DNA from: JAAZBA01 sp964461815 | Lineage (GTDB): Bacteria; Bacillota; Clostridia; Oscillospirales; QAMX01 | Direction of reading: 5' to 3' | Assembly (NCBI GenBank): GCA_964461815.1 | Contig: CAYWVF010000019.1 | Location: forward strand, 1-52,257 | Length of the DNA stretch: 52,257 nt | Part shown: positions 8,066-16,457 of the stretch, piece after piece | How positions within the stretch are numbered: position 1 is the stretch's first letter | Layout of the letters: the number at the start of each line of letters is the position of its first letter | Notes under the pieces: model-generated | Told to the model about the DNA's origin: nothing | The model's database searches: none | What the model saw: only the letters and a program-made list of their open reading frames with translations | Position numbers and translations under genes: made by a program

Positions 8066-8113
8066 AGGATAAAAGACCGAAAAAAGGTTAAAAGCTGAGA
8101 AATGCCCCTGCGG
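8050..8113 (+). promoter_or_regulatory. Candidate antiterminator pairing
   Basis: TCGTAGGG (8050-8057), overlapping the last codons of the leader ORF, can pair with CCCTGCGG (8106-8113), the 5' arm of the attenuator. This gives 8 bp including two G-U pairs. A ribosome stalled on most of the Phe/Tyr codons leaves 8050-8057 free, while one reaching the stop at 8063 covers it. A further hairpin, AGCTTTACC/GGTAAGGCT (8006-8014 with 8027-8035), lies within the leader codons and could be a pause structure. Inferred by eye, not folded. Confidence 0.6.
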
Positions 8114-8139
8114 TAAACGCCGCAGGGGTTTATTTTTTA
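8105..8139 (+). terminator. Transcription attenuator upstream of aroF
   Basis: A perfect 9-bp GC-rich stem, CCCCTGCGG (8105-8113) and CCGCAGGGG (8120-8128) with a 6-base loop, followed by a T-rich tract to 8137. It stands 40 bases downstream of the leader stop and before aroF, so it would shut the operon off unless prevented. Confidence 0.88.
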
Positions 8140-8186
8140 GAAGCTGTACGAACAAATAATTTTCAGAATAAAGGAAGATTGGAAAA

Positions 8187-9209
8187 ATGGTAGTAGTATT
8201 AAAAGAAAATTACAACAAAAATCAACTCGGTACGCTGGTAGAATGGTTAACAAGTCTCAATATTGAGGTGCATAAGACAGAGGGTCAGCATCACACTATT
8301 CTGGGACTGGTAGGAGACACGTCGGTAGTAGATATCGATCTTGTAAAGGCACTTGATATCGTCGATGAGGTAAAGCGTATCCAGGAGCCGTATAAAAATG
8401 CAAACAGAAAGTTTCATCCCGAGGACAGCGTGATAGTCATAGACGAGTCGCAAAATATAAAGATCGGCGGCGGACATTTCCAGATGATCGCAGGGCCGTG
8501 CTCTGTTGAGTCTGAGGAGCAGATACTCAGCATTGCGGAGAGCGTCAAAAAATCAGGCGCTACCATATTGAGAGGCGGAGCCTTTAAGCCACGCACCTCG
8601 CCGTATGCGTTCCAGGGACTGCGTGGTGACGGTATAAAGCTGCTGCTCGAAGCTAAGAAGGTCACGGGTATGCCAATCGTTACGGAAATAATGGATCTGT
8701 CACAGCTTCCACTGTTCGATGATGTCGATATCATTCAGGTAGGCGCAAGAAATATGCAGAATTTCGAGCTTTTAAAGACGCTCGGACATACAAACAAGCC
8801 GATCCTTCTCAAACGCGGACTTTCAAGCACGTTGCAGGAGCTGCTTATGAGTGCGGAATACATAATGGCAGGCGGCAATGACAAGGTTATACTTTGTGAA
8901 CGCGGAATACGTACATTTGAAACGTATACGAGAAATACGCTTGATATATCTGCGATCCCGGCACTTAAAACACTTTCACATTTACCTGTTATTGTAGATC
9001 CCAGCCACGCTACCGGCATTTCGAAGATGGTAATGCCGATGGCACTTGCAAGCACTGCCGCAGGAGCTGACGGACTTATCATTGAGGTGCATAATGACCC
9101 ACCGCATGCACTGTGCGACGGTCCGCAGTCATTGACACCGGAAGCATTCGACAAGGTGGCGGAAGCGGTCAGAAACGTCAGACCGTATTCGATGAATATG
9201 CTGAAGTAG
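8187..9209 (+). CDS. aroF: 3-deoxy-D-arabino-heptulosonate 7-phosphate (DAHP) synthase, type I-beta with N-terminal regulatory domain
   Basis: Condenses phosphoenolpyruvate and erythrose 4-phosphate into DAHP, the entry step of the shikimate pathway. The 340-residue protein has a ferredoxin-like N-terminal domain (about 1-70), which in Thermotoga-type enzymes gives feedback inhibition by Tyr/Phe. The catalytic barrel carries IAGPCSVES (101-109), LRGGAFKPRTSPYAFQG and the late DPSHATG motif. The start ATG follows AAGGAAG. It is the first structural gene of the operon, so it is likely controlled twice: by attenuation of the leader and by feedback on the enzyme. Confidence 0.95.
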   Translation: MVVVLKENYNKNQLGTLVEWLTSLNIEVHKTEGQHHTILGLVGDTSVVDIDLVKALDIVDEVKRIQEPYKNANRKFHPEDSVIVIDESQNIKIGGGHFQMIAGPCSVESEEQILSIAESVKKSGATILRGGAFKPRTSPYAFQGLRGDGIKLLLEAKKVTGMPIVTEIMDLSQLPLFDDVDIIQVGARNMQNFELLKTLGHTNKPILLKRGLSSTLQELLMSAEYIMAGGNDKVILCERGIRTFETYTRNTLDISAIPALKTLSHLPVIVDPSHATGISKMVMPMALASTAAGADGLIIEVHNDPPHALCDGPQSLTPEAFDKVAEAVRNVRPYSMNMLK

Positions 9210-9221
9210 GAGGAGTATAAG

Positions 9222-10067
9222 ATGAAAATAGCTGTTATAGGACTTGGACTCATAGGCGGTTCGATCGCTAAATCCATAAGACTCAATACCGAGCATGAGG
9301 TATACGGATATGATATACAGAAGAGTGTCCTGCTAAAGGCAAAGCTTCTGAAAGCAATAGATGATGAATTGACGGATGATATACTTGCGGAATGCGAAGC
9401 TGTGATAGTTGCTCTCTATCCCGCTGCAACTATCGAATATATAAAGGCTAATGCAGAAAAGATAAAAAAGGGAGCAATGGTCATTGATTGCTGCGGAATA
9501 AAAAGGATCGTATGTGATGCATTGGTTCCGATCTCAAAGGAGCATGGCTTCACCTTCATCGGGGGACATCCCATGGCAGGTATCGAAAAATCCGGCTTTG
9601 AAAATTCCAATCCGGATATGTTCAGTAAAGCATCCATGATACTTACACCCGATAAGGATATGGATATTGCAACTATCGAAAAAGCAAAAAAACTGTTCTT
9701 GTCGATCGGCTTCGGTTATATAACGATCCGCACACCGGAGGAACATGACAGAGTTATCGCATATACCTCTCAGCTGGCACATGTGCTTTCAAGTGCATAT
9801 ATCAAGAGTCCCACAGCACCGTATCATAAGGGCATTTCGGCAGGAAGCTTTAAGGATATGACACGTGTAGCGACACTTAATCCCGAAATGTGGACAGAGC
9901 TGTTTTTTATAAATAAGGATTACCTTATTACGGAGATCGATTCTCTGGCAAATCGTTTGATGGAGTATTCGGCTGCACTGAAAACAAATGATGAAGATTC
10001 AATGTCAAGACTTCTCAATGACGGTGTTATAATGAAGTCGATGTGCGATAGAAAAGAGGAAGAATAA
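9222..10067 (+). CDS. tyrA: Prephenate dehydrogenase
   Basis: Oxidatively decarboxylates prephenate to 4-hydroxyphenylpyruvate for tyrosine synthesis. The 281-residue protein opens with the NAD-binding motif IGLGLIGGS (6-14), and the catalytic His is in GGHPMAG, followed by GFENS. This length fits the monofunctional enzyme with no ACT domain, so no built-in Tyr-sensing domain is seen. AGGAGG lies just upstream, and its TAA overlaps the aroB ATG by one base. Confidence 0.93.
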   Translation: MKIAVIGLGLIGGSIAKSIRLNTEHEVYGYDIQKSVLLKAKLLKAIDDELTDDILAECEAVIVALYPAATIEYIKANAEKIKKGAMVIDCCGIKRIVCDALVPISKEHGFTFIGGHPMAGIEKSGFENSNPDMFSKASMILTPDKDMDIATIEKAKKLFLSIGFGYITIRTPEEHDRVIAYTSQLAHVLSSAYIKSPTAPYHKGISAGSFKDMTRVATLNPEMWTELFFINKDYLITEIDSLANRLMEYSAALKTNDEDSMSRLLNDGVIMKSMCDRKEEE

Positions 10068-11116
10068 TGGATATGAAGCTTGTCAGAGTCAATACGGAAG
10101 CACCATACGATGTGGAAATAGGACACGGTATACTGAGTGAATGTGGAAAACGCATACGTGAGAGGACAAAGGCTCTGTCTGCTGCTGTGATAGCAGATGA
10201 AAATGTATCGAGACTGTATGGAGATATCGTAAAAAAATCACTCGAGGAGGCGGACTTCAGAGTAGTCACATATACATTTAAACCGGGCGAGGATAATAAG
10301 TCGATGAATACGGTGTGTGATATATTGGAATTTCTCGCAGCTGAAAAATTGACACGCAGTGATATTGTCGTAGCACTCGGAGGCGGTATAGCAGGTGACA
10401 TGGCAGGCTTTTGTGCATCGTCCTATCTGCGTGGCATCGATTTTGTACAGCTCCCGACGACACTCCTTGCAGCGGTGGATTCCTCGGTAGGAGGGAAAAC
10501 GGGAGTCAATCTCAGAGCGGGTAAAAATCTGGCAGGTGCATTTCATCAGCCCATTTATGTACTGTGTGATTGTGATTGCTTTGATACGCTTCCATATGAT
10601 ATACTTACAGATGGGATATCGGAAAGCATAAAATACGGAGTGATATTTGATCGAGAGCTGTTTTATAAATTAAAGAACGGCGACATTAAGGAACATATAA
10701 TGGAGATAGTGGCAAGATGTGTGCAGCTCAAGGCTGATGTAGTAGAGCGTGACACGCTCGATAAGGGTGAACGGCAGCTTCTGAATCTGGGACATACGTT
10801 CGGACATGCTATTGAAAAATGCTCGAATTACTCGATAAGCCACGGCCATGCAGTAGCTATCGGAATGGTTTATGCCGCTCGTGCTGCTCTTAAGCTGGGA
10901 ATACTTGATGATGCGAATGCGGTCGATGAGATAATAGAGGTGCTGAAAAAGTACTCATTGCCTATATCGACCGATATAGAGCGTGAAAAGCTTCTCAATG
11001 TGATGCTCAATGATAAAAAACGCTCCGGAGACAGTATTAATTTGGTGCTGCCTGAGTCGATAGGCCATTCAATACTGAAAAATGTGCATATATCACAGCT
11101 GAAAGAGGTGTTTTGA
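10067..11116 (+). CDS. aroB: 3-dehydroquinate synthase
   Basis: Cyclises DAHP to 3-dehydroquinate, needing NAD and a divalent metal. The 349-residue protein shows the glycine-rich GGGIAGDMAGFCAS and the three metal-ligand regions ISESIKYG, LGHTFGHAIE and SHGHAVAIGM. A Lys-rich segment GGKTGVN follows the core. It is coupled to tyrA by a TAATG overlap and is separated by one base from the TTG of aroA. Confidence 0.95.
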   Translation: MDMKLVRVNTEAPYDVEIGHGILSECGKRIRERTKALSAAVIADENVSRLYGDIVKKSLEEADFRVVTYTFKPGEDNKSMNTVCDILEFLAAEKLTRSDIVVALGGGIAGDMAGFCASSYLRGIDFVQLPTTLLAAVDSSVGGKTGVNLRAGKNLAGAFHQPIYVLCDCDCFDTLPYDILTDGISESIKYGVIFDRELFYKLKNGDIKEHIMEIVARCVQLKADVVERDTLDKGERQLLNLGHTFGHAIEKCSNYSISHGHAVAIGMVYAARAALKLGILDDANAVDEIIEVLKKYSLPISTDIEREKLLNVMLNDKKRSGDSINLVLPESIGHSILKNVHISQLKEVF

Positions 11117-11117
11117 G

Positions 11118-12338
11118 TTGCAATATATTATCGATCCGATAAAGCTGAGAGGTGAGGTCACGGCGATGATCTCAAAGTCGGATGCCCACAGAGTACTGAT
11201 AAGTGCATTCCTTGCCGGAATGGATATCCCGAGATATTCCGAAAGGTTCGAAAATGTGTCGGATGATATAAATGTTACTCTGCGGTGTATCGAGGACTTG
11301 ATGTACGATCATGATCTCAATTGCGGAGAAAGCGGCTCCACTCTGAGATTTCTCATACCTGTATCGGCAGCTATCGGTGCAGATACAACATTTTACGGCT
11401 CGGGTCGTCTGCCTCAGAGACCGCTTAAGCCGCTGCTTGATGTTATGAAGGGCTGCTCTTTTCGAGTGGACAGTGATAAGGAAGGCGACAATCTGCCGCT
11501 TAAGGTACATGGAAAGCTGGAGGGCGGACTGTATGAGCTGCCGGGGAATATAAGCTCACAGTATATTACAGGCTTACTTATGGCTTTGCCGATAGTCAAG
11601 AATGACAGCGAGATCAGGCTGACGACAAAGCTTGAATCGTCAGGCTACGTTGAGATGACGATAAAAACGCTTGAAAGGTTCGGAATAACGATAGAAAAAA
11701 CGAAGCTTGGATATAAAATACCGGGAAACCAGAAATACAGAGCCGTATCGGATTTGAATGTCGAGGGTGACTGGTCGAATGCTGCGATCTTCCTGTGTGC
11801 AGGTGCGATAGGTGATGAAATCACGGTCAAAGGCTTGGATATGAGCTCGGCACAGAGTGACAGAGCGATAGTTGAGCTTCTCAAAAGCATCGGAGCAGAG
11901 GTCGAGATCAATGGTGACAGCGTGAGCGTGAGAAAAAATAAGCTTAAAGCTACCGAGATCGATGTTTCACAGTTCCCCGATCTGTTTCCGGCGCTTGCGG
12001 TCACACTTTGTGCGGTCGATGGTGTGAGTATCCTCAAAAACGCATCAAGACTGAGACTGAAGGAGAGCGACAGGATAGCATCTACGGCAAAGCTCATAAA
12101 TGATCTCGGAGGCAAGGCAGAGGAAAAGCCGGATTCTCTTATAATACACGGCTGCGGTAGGCTGAATGGCGGTACGGTAGATGCAGTCGGCGATCACAGA
12201 ATAGTGATGGCATCGGCTCTTGCGTCGGTGATAAGCGAAGCTCCTGTTATTGTCAACGGTGCGGAGGCTATAAATAAGTCATACTCATCGTTTGTTGATG
12301 ATTTTAGAACGCTGGGAGGAAGAATAGATGTCAAATAG
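11118..12338 (+). CDS. aroA: 5-enolpyruvylshikimate-3-phosphate (EPSP) synthase
   Basis: Transfers the enolpyruvyl group of PEP to shikimate 3-phosphate. The 406-residue protein has the shikimate-phosphate-binding Lys in MISKSDAHR (Lys20), the NCGESGSTLRF loop and LRLKESDRIA, all diagnostic. The start is TTG at 11118, preceded by AGAGGTG; no ATG lies nearby in frame. The class I or II glyphosate character was not determined. It overlaps aroC by 11 bases. Confidence 0.95.
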   Translation: MQYIIDPIKLRGEVTAMISKSDAHRVLISAFLAGMDIPRYSERFENVSDDINVTLRCIEDLMYDHDLNCGESGSTLRFLIPVSAAIGADTTFYGSGRLPQRPLKPLLDVMKGCSFRVDSDKEGDNLPLKVHGKLEGGLYELPGNISSQYITGLLMALPIVKNDSEIRLTTKLESSGYVEMTIKTLERFGITIEKTKLGYKIPGNQKYRAVSDLNVEGDWSNAAIFLCAGAIGDEITVKGLDMSSAQSDRAIVELLKSIGAEVEINGDSVSVRKNKLKATEIDVSQFPDLFPALAVTLCAVDGVSILKNASRLRLKESDRIASTAKLINDLGGKAEEKPDSLIIHGCGRLNGGTVDAVGDHRIVMASALASVISEAPVIVNGAEAINKSYSSFVDDFRTLGGRIDVK

Positions 12339-13407
12339 CATAGGTGAAAAGGTGAAGCTTACCATATTCGGCGAATCGCATGGAGATGGTATAGGTATGG
12401 TGCTTGACGGACTGCCTGCCGGTGAGAAGATCGACATGGAAGAGGTGCAGCGTTTTATGGCAAGGCGTATGGGCGGCAAGAAGTATTCCACACCCAGAGC
12501 CGAGCCTGATATCTCGAGAATAATATCGGGATATCTTAACGGAGTCACTACAGGCTCACCCTTGTGTGCGCTTATTGAGAATACGAACAAGCGTTCTCAG
12601 GATTATGAAAACATTATGGATATTCCGAGACCGTCACATGCCGACTATCCTGCATTCGTAAAGTATTCGGGTAATAATGATGCACGTGGTGGAGGCCATT
12701 TTTCAGGACGCTTAACAGCACCGTTATGCACGGCAGGTGCGATATGTATGCAGATACTTCGACGCAAGGGTATATATATAGGAGCGCACATCGCTTCGAT
12801 AGCCGGAGTTTGTGATGACACGATAGACCCTGCAAATGTAACGTGGGATAAAATAGAGACGGCAGTTTCCTCATCCTTCCCTGTACTGAACAGTGCCAAA
12901 GGAGAGCAGATGATAGAAAAAATTATGGAAGCATCGTCGGAGCTTGATTCGGTAGGCGGCATAGTCGAATGTGTAGTACTGGGCGTAGAGCCGGGCTACG
13001 GTGAGCCGTGGTTTGATGGAATAGAGAATAGGCTCGCATCGGCTGTGTTCGGCATCGGAGCGGTACGCGGGATAGAATTCGGCTGTGGCTTTGAAGCGGC
13101 GAATATGCGTGGAAGCAAGCATAATGACGCATATGTTATAGAGAATGGAAAGGTCAAAACAAAGACAAATAATCACGGCGGTGTGCTCGGAGGTATTTCA
13201 AGCGGTATGCCGATCGTGTTCAGAGTAGCATTCAAGCCGACACCGTCGATAGCTATGCGGCAGGAAAGCGTGAGCTTAAAAGAAATGAAAAATGCTGCTA
13301 TTGAGATCAAGGGACGTCATGACCCGTGTATCGTACCGAGGGCAGTACCTTGTGTGGAAGCTGCGGCAGCTGTAGTTATGCTGGATATTATAAACGGAGG
13401 GAAATAA
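12328..13407 (+). CDS. aroC: Chorismate synthase
   Basis: Removes phosphate from EPSP to give chorismate, using reduced FMN. The 359-residue protein begins with the signature FGESHGDGIG and has the C-terminal signature GRHDPCIVPRAVP. The central GGGHFSGRLTAP and GGVLGGISSGMP segments form the FMN/EPSP site. It starts inside the end of aroA, with GGGAGG upstream of the ATG, indicating translational coupling. Confidence 0.96.
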   Translation: MSNSIGEKVKLTIFGESHGDGIGMVLDGLPAGEKIDMEEVQRFMARRMGGKKYSTPRAEPDISRIISGYLNGVTTGSPLCALIENTNKRSQDYENIMDIPRPSHADYPAFVKYSGNNDARGGGHFSGRLTAPLCTAGAICMQILRRKGIYIGAHIASIAGVCDDTIDPANVTWDKIETAVSSSFPVLNSAKGEQMIEKIMEASSELDSVGGIVECVVLGVEPGYGEPWFDGIENRLASAVFGIGAVRGIEFGCGFEAANMRGSKHNDAYVIENGKVKTKTNNHGGVLGGISSGMPIVFRVAFKPTPSIAMRQESVSLKEMKNAAIEIKGRHDPCIVPRAVPCVEAAAAVVMLDIINGGK

Positions 13408-13408
13408 A

Positions 13409-14566
13409 ATGGCAGAGAAGAAGACGGATCTCACGGAGATACGTGAAAGAATAAATGTGATAGATGATAAGCTGCTTGAGCTGTTTATCGAGAGAATGAC
13501 TACTGTCAGAGATGTGGCAGAGTACAAGCGTGATAATAACATGCCGATATTCCATCCGGGACGTGAGCGTGCTATTTTGGAGCGTGTAAGTGAAAAAGCG
13601 GGAGATGAGCTCGAGGATTACGTGAGAGTGCTGTATTCTACGATGTTTGATCTCAGCCGTTCATACCAGTCACGTATGCTTGGACTCAATAGAGGTGATC
13701 TATCCGAAAAGATCAAGACAGCACTTGAGAACACGCCGAAGATGTTTCCAAAAAAAGGCGTAATTGCATGTCAAGGTGTTGAGGGAGCATATTCTCAGCA
13801 AGCATGTGACAGGCTTTTCAGTGCCGCAAACATTATGTACTTTAAAAAATTTGAGGGAGTATTCAATGCTGTCGAACAGGGTCTGTGTAAGTATGGTATC
13901 CTGCCTATAGAAAACAGTACACACGGCTCTGTGAATGAAGTTTACGACCTGATGAAGCACTTTAATTTTTATATAGTAAAGAGCTTGAAGCTTAAGATAG
14001 ATCATGCACTGCTTGCAAAGGCAGGTACAAGACCTGAGGATATAACGGAAATATTTTCTCATAGCCAGGCTATCGGTCAGTGCTCGGAGTATCTGAAAAA
14101 ATTCCCGAATGCAAAGATCACAGTGTGTGAAAATACAGCGGCGGCAGCAAAGGCTGTTTCCGAAAGTGACAGAACGGATATCGCAAGCATATCCTCACCT
14201 GTTTGCGCTCAGCATTACGGTCTTAAGGTACTCGCAAGCTGTATTCAGAACAGTGATGCTAACTTTACACGCTTTATATGCATATCGAAAAATCTTGAGA
14301 TATATCCCGGAGCCGAGAAGATCAGCCTGATGCTGTCAACAAGGCATACACCGGGCGCACTTTACAGCCTTATCTCAAAATTCAGCGTGCTCGGGTTGAA
14401 TCTTACAAAGCTTGAAAGCCGTCCGATACCGGGAAGCGACTTTGAATTTATGTTCTACTTTGATATGGAAGCCAGCGTATATTCCGAGGCTGTACTGTCA
14501 TTGCTCGATGAGCTGTCGGGCGGACCGGATCAGTTTGTATTCCTCGGAAGCTATTCGGAGGTCTGA
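13409..14566 (+). CDS. pheA: Bifunctional chorismate mutase/prephenate dehydratase (P-protein)
   Basis: Makes prephenate from chorismate and dehydrates it to phenylpyruvate. The domain order in 385 residues is: an AroQ-type chorismate mutase (about 1-90, EIRERINVIDDKLLELFIERM), prephenate dehydratase (about 110-290, with GVEGAYSQ, PIENSTHGSV and the catalytic-type NFTRF) and a C-terminal ACT domain (about 295-385) containing ESRP. The ACT domain is the usual Phe feedback site. It begins one base after aroC ends. Confidence 0.95.
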   Translation: MAEKKTDLTEIRERINVIDDKLLELFIERMTTVRDVAEYKRDNNMPIFHPGRERAILERVSEKAGDELEDYVRVLYSTMFDLSRSYQSRMLGLNRGDLSEKIKTALENTPKMFPKKGVIACQGVEGAYSQQACDRLFSAANIMYFKKFEGVFNAVEQGLCKYGILPIENSTHGSVNEVYDLMKHFNFYIVKSLKLKIDHALLAKAGTRPEDITEIFSHSQAIGQCSEYLKKFPNAKITVCENTAAAAKAVSESDRTDIASISSPVCAQHYGLKVLASCIQNSDANFTRFICISKNLEIYPGAEKISLMLSTRHTPGALYSLISKFSVLGLNLTKLESRPIPGSDFEFMFYFDMEASVYSEAVLSLLDELSGGPDQFVFLGSYSEV

Positions 14567-14568
14567 GT

Positions 14569-15780
14569 ATGAAGTGTGCTCTTATAGGTGAGAGGCTTGG
14601 TCATAGCTATTCAAAGCTGATACATGAGGCTTTCGGAGCATATGACTACGATCTTGTAAGTATGCCTCTTGAAAAGGTTGCGGATTTTGTAAAGAATAAT
14701 GAATACGGAGGACTTAATGTCACAATACCGTACAAAAAAACAGTGATACCGTGCTGCGATTATATCTCTCCGCAGGCACAGAAGATCGGAAGCGTCAATA
14801 CTATAGTGTATAAGGATAACAGGCTGGAGGGTCACAATACGGATTATTTCGGCTTCTCGCTCATGGCAAAGCGCGCAGGTATAAGCTTTGCCGGAAAGAA
14901 AGTAGTCATTCTCGGTACAGGCGGTACATCGCTGACTGCACAGGCTGTTACGGCTGATGAGGGAGCAAGTGAAATAGTTGTCGTATCGAGGACGGGTAAG
15001 GTCAATTACAGTGATCTTTCAAGTGTATGCGATTTTGATATTGTAATAAATACCACGCCTGTCGGAATGTATCCTAAAAACGGTGAACAGCCGATAAAGC
15101 TGGACATGTTCCAGAACTGCTCGGGTGTTATCGATGTGATATATAATCCTCTCAGGACAGAACTTATACTGGATGCTATGCAAAGAAACATTCCATGTAC
15201 AGGCGGACTGTATATGCTTGTGGCTCAGGCTGCGATGGCGTATGAGCTCTTTACAGGTAAAGCACTTGAGGCTGGAATGATAGACAAGGTGTTTAGTGAG
15301 CTTGAAGCCTCGGTTGAAAATATCGTGCTGATAGGTATGCCGGGCAGCGGAAAAAGCTCTGTAGGACGTGAAGTGGCAAATAGACTGAAAAGAGTATTCG
15401 TTGATTGCGATAATGAGATAGAAAAGAATGAAAATATGACTATCCCGGAGATATTTGCAGCAAAGGGTGAAGCGTATTTCAGAGAAGCCGAGAAAAAGGT
15501 GATGAGAGATTTCGGTAAGGAAAAGTCGCTCGTCATTGCTACAGGCGGAGGAGCTGTGCTGTTCGATGAGAACTATCACTCTCTGAAGCAGAACGGAAGA
15601 ATATATCTCATAGATCGTCCGACGGATATGCTTGCCACAAAGGGCAGACCATTGTCTAAAGATAGGACAACGGTTGAGAAGCTATATAAGACGAGAAAGC
15701 CGCTGTATGATAGTTGGTGCGACGAACGTGTCGAAAATACTGCGTCCATCGGAGCTGCGGTAAAAAAAATAATAAAATGA
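14569..15780 (+). CDS. aroE: Shikimate dehydrogenase-shikimate kinase fusion
   Basis: One 403-residue protein carries two pathway steps. Residues 1-245 are shikimate dehydrogenase: GHSYSKLIH, NVTIPYKK (catalytic-type Lys56), GHNTDYFG (Asp92) and the NADP-binding GTGGTS. Residues 250-403 are shikimate kinase (AroK): Walker A GMPGSGKSS (256-264), the shikimate-contacting FVDCDNEIE with Asp281, and GGGAV. The frame is continuous with no stop or start at the joint. It is the last gene of the operon, followed by a terminator. No 3-dehydroquinate dehydratase is found in this operon. Confidence 0.94.
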   Translation: MKCALIGERLGHSYSKLIHEAFGAYDYDLVSMPLEKVADFVKNNEYGGLNVTIPYKKTVIPCCDYISPQAQKIGSVNTIVYKDNRLEGHNTDYFGFSLMAKRAGISFAGKKVVILGTGGTSLTAQAVTADEGASEIVVVSRTGKVNYSDLSSVCDFDIVINTTPVGMYPKNGEQPIKLDMFQNCSGVIDVIYNPLRTELILDAMQRNIPCTGGLYMLVAQAAMAYELFTGKALEAGMIDKVFSELEASVENIVLIGMPGSGKSSVGREVANRLKRVFVDCDNEIEKNENMTIPEIFAAKGEAYFREAEKKVMRDFGKEKSLVIATGGGAVLFDENYHSLKQNGRIYLIDRPTDMLATKGRPLSKDRTTVEKLYKTRKPLYDSWCDERVENTASIGAAVKKIIK

Positions 15781-15783
15781 TAT

Positions 15784-15818
15784 AAAAAGAGATTTGCCTA
15801 TTGACAAATCTCTTTTTA
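15784..15818 (+). terminator. Terminator of the aro operon
   Basis: A stem AAAAAGAGATTTG/CAAATCTCTTTTT with an 8-base loop, just after the aroE/K stop. Its loop and 3' arm contain the TTGACA of the next promoter. Confidence 0.88.
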
Positions 15819-15829
15819 TATGATAATAT
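15801..15829 (+). promoter_or_regulatory. Promoter of the metal-efflux operon
   Basis: TTGACA (15801-15806), a 17-base spacer and TAATAT (15824-15829). The -35 box lies inside the aro terminator hairpin. Confidence 0.6.
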
Positions 15830-15860
15830 ATGAACAGATAAACATATGAAAGGATGAACA
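15828..15860 (+). promoter_or_regulatory. Candidate ArsR-family operator
   Basis: Repeated half-site-like elements ATATGAACA (15828-15836), ATATGAA (15844-15850) and ATGAACA (15854-15860) lie between the promoter -10 and the repressor start. SmtB/CadC-type repressors bind AT-rich sites built on ATGAA/TTCAT elements, so autoregulation here is plausible. Confidence 0.4.
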
Positions 15861-15861
15861 T

Positions 15862-16221
15862 TTGAATATGCAAGGACAGGATAAGAATGAGTTTCTGGCT
15901 GCACATGAGGACGTGGTACGAAAAGTATTGGATGATATGCCGCCGGACGAGACTCTTTATGATTTGGCAGAGCTGTTCAAGATATTCGGAGATACCACAA
16001 GGATAAAGATCCTTTATGCGTTGTTTGAAGCGGAGCTTTGTGTTGGCGATATAGCGCAGCTTTTGGGTGTGAGTCAGACGGCTGTATCACATCAGCTGAG
16101 AGTATTGAAAGCAAATAAGCTCGTTAAGGGACGCAAAGAGGGAAAAATCGTATTTTACTCGCTGTCGGATCAGCATGTATGGAGTATTATAGACCAGGGA
16201 ATGGAACATGTGGAGGAATGA
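15862..16221 (+). CDS. ArsR/SmtB-family metal-sensing repressor
   Basis: A 119-residue winged-helix repressor. The recognition region is VGDIAQLLGVSQTAVSHQLRVLKANKLV, and the wing follows (KGRKEGKIVFYSL). The last helix has Asp103, His105, His116 and Glu119, the D-x-H-x10-H-x2-E pattern of the SmtB alpha-5 zinc site. A single Cys60 sits in ELCVGD, where CadC has its cadmium Cys pair, so Zn(II) is the more likely inducer. The TTG start at 15862 is best spaced from AAAGGA; ATG at 15868 is the alternative. It heads an operon with an HMA protein and a P1B ATPase. Confidence 0.88.
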   Translation: MNMQGQDKNEFLAAHEDVVRKVLDDMPPDETLYDLAELFKIFGDTTRIKILYALFEAELCVGDIAQLLGVSQTAVSHQLRVLKANKLVKGRKEGKIVFYSLSDQHVWSIIDQGMEHVEE

Positions 16222-16225
16222 TCGA

Positions 16226-16444
16226 ATGAAAAAGGTATATAAGCTTGAAAATCTGGATTGTGCAAATTGTGCGGCAAAGATGGAGGCTGCAATAAAGAAA
16301 ATAGACGGCGTTGAGGACGCGAGCATGAGCTTTATGACTCAAAAGCTTACGATCAAAGCAGACGAGAGCAGGATCGATGAGATAATGAAGGAAGCTGTAA
16401 AGGTTTGCAAAAAAATAGAGCCGGATTGCACGATCCTGCTGTAG
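16226..16444 (+). CDS. Stand-alone heavy-metal-associated (HMA) domain protein
   Basis: A 72-residue ferredoxin-like HMA domain with the metal-binding LDCANC (Cys12, Cys15). It starts at ATG 16226 just after GGAGG and overlaps nothing, but lies only 4 bases from the repressor stop and 13 bases before the ATPase. In CadA/ZntA enzymes this domain is normally fused at the N-terminus; here it is a separate protein and likely acts as the chaperone or regulatory domain of the next gene. Confidence 0.85.
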   Translation: MKKVYKLENLDCANCAAKMEAAIKKIDGVEDASMSFMTQKLTIKADESRIDEIMKEAVKVCKKIEPDCTILL

Positions 16445-16457
16445 ACAGATAGCGGAT

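Noticed and set aside
8187..15780. Genomic island carrying the aro operon
   Set aside because: Composition is the same as the surrounding housekeeping genes and no mobility gene is present.
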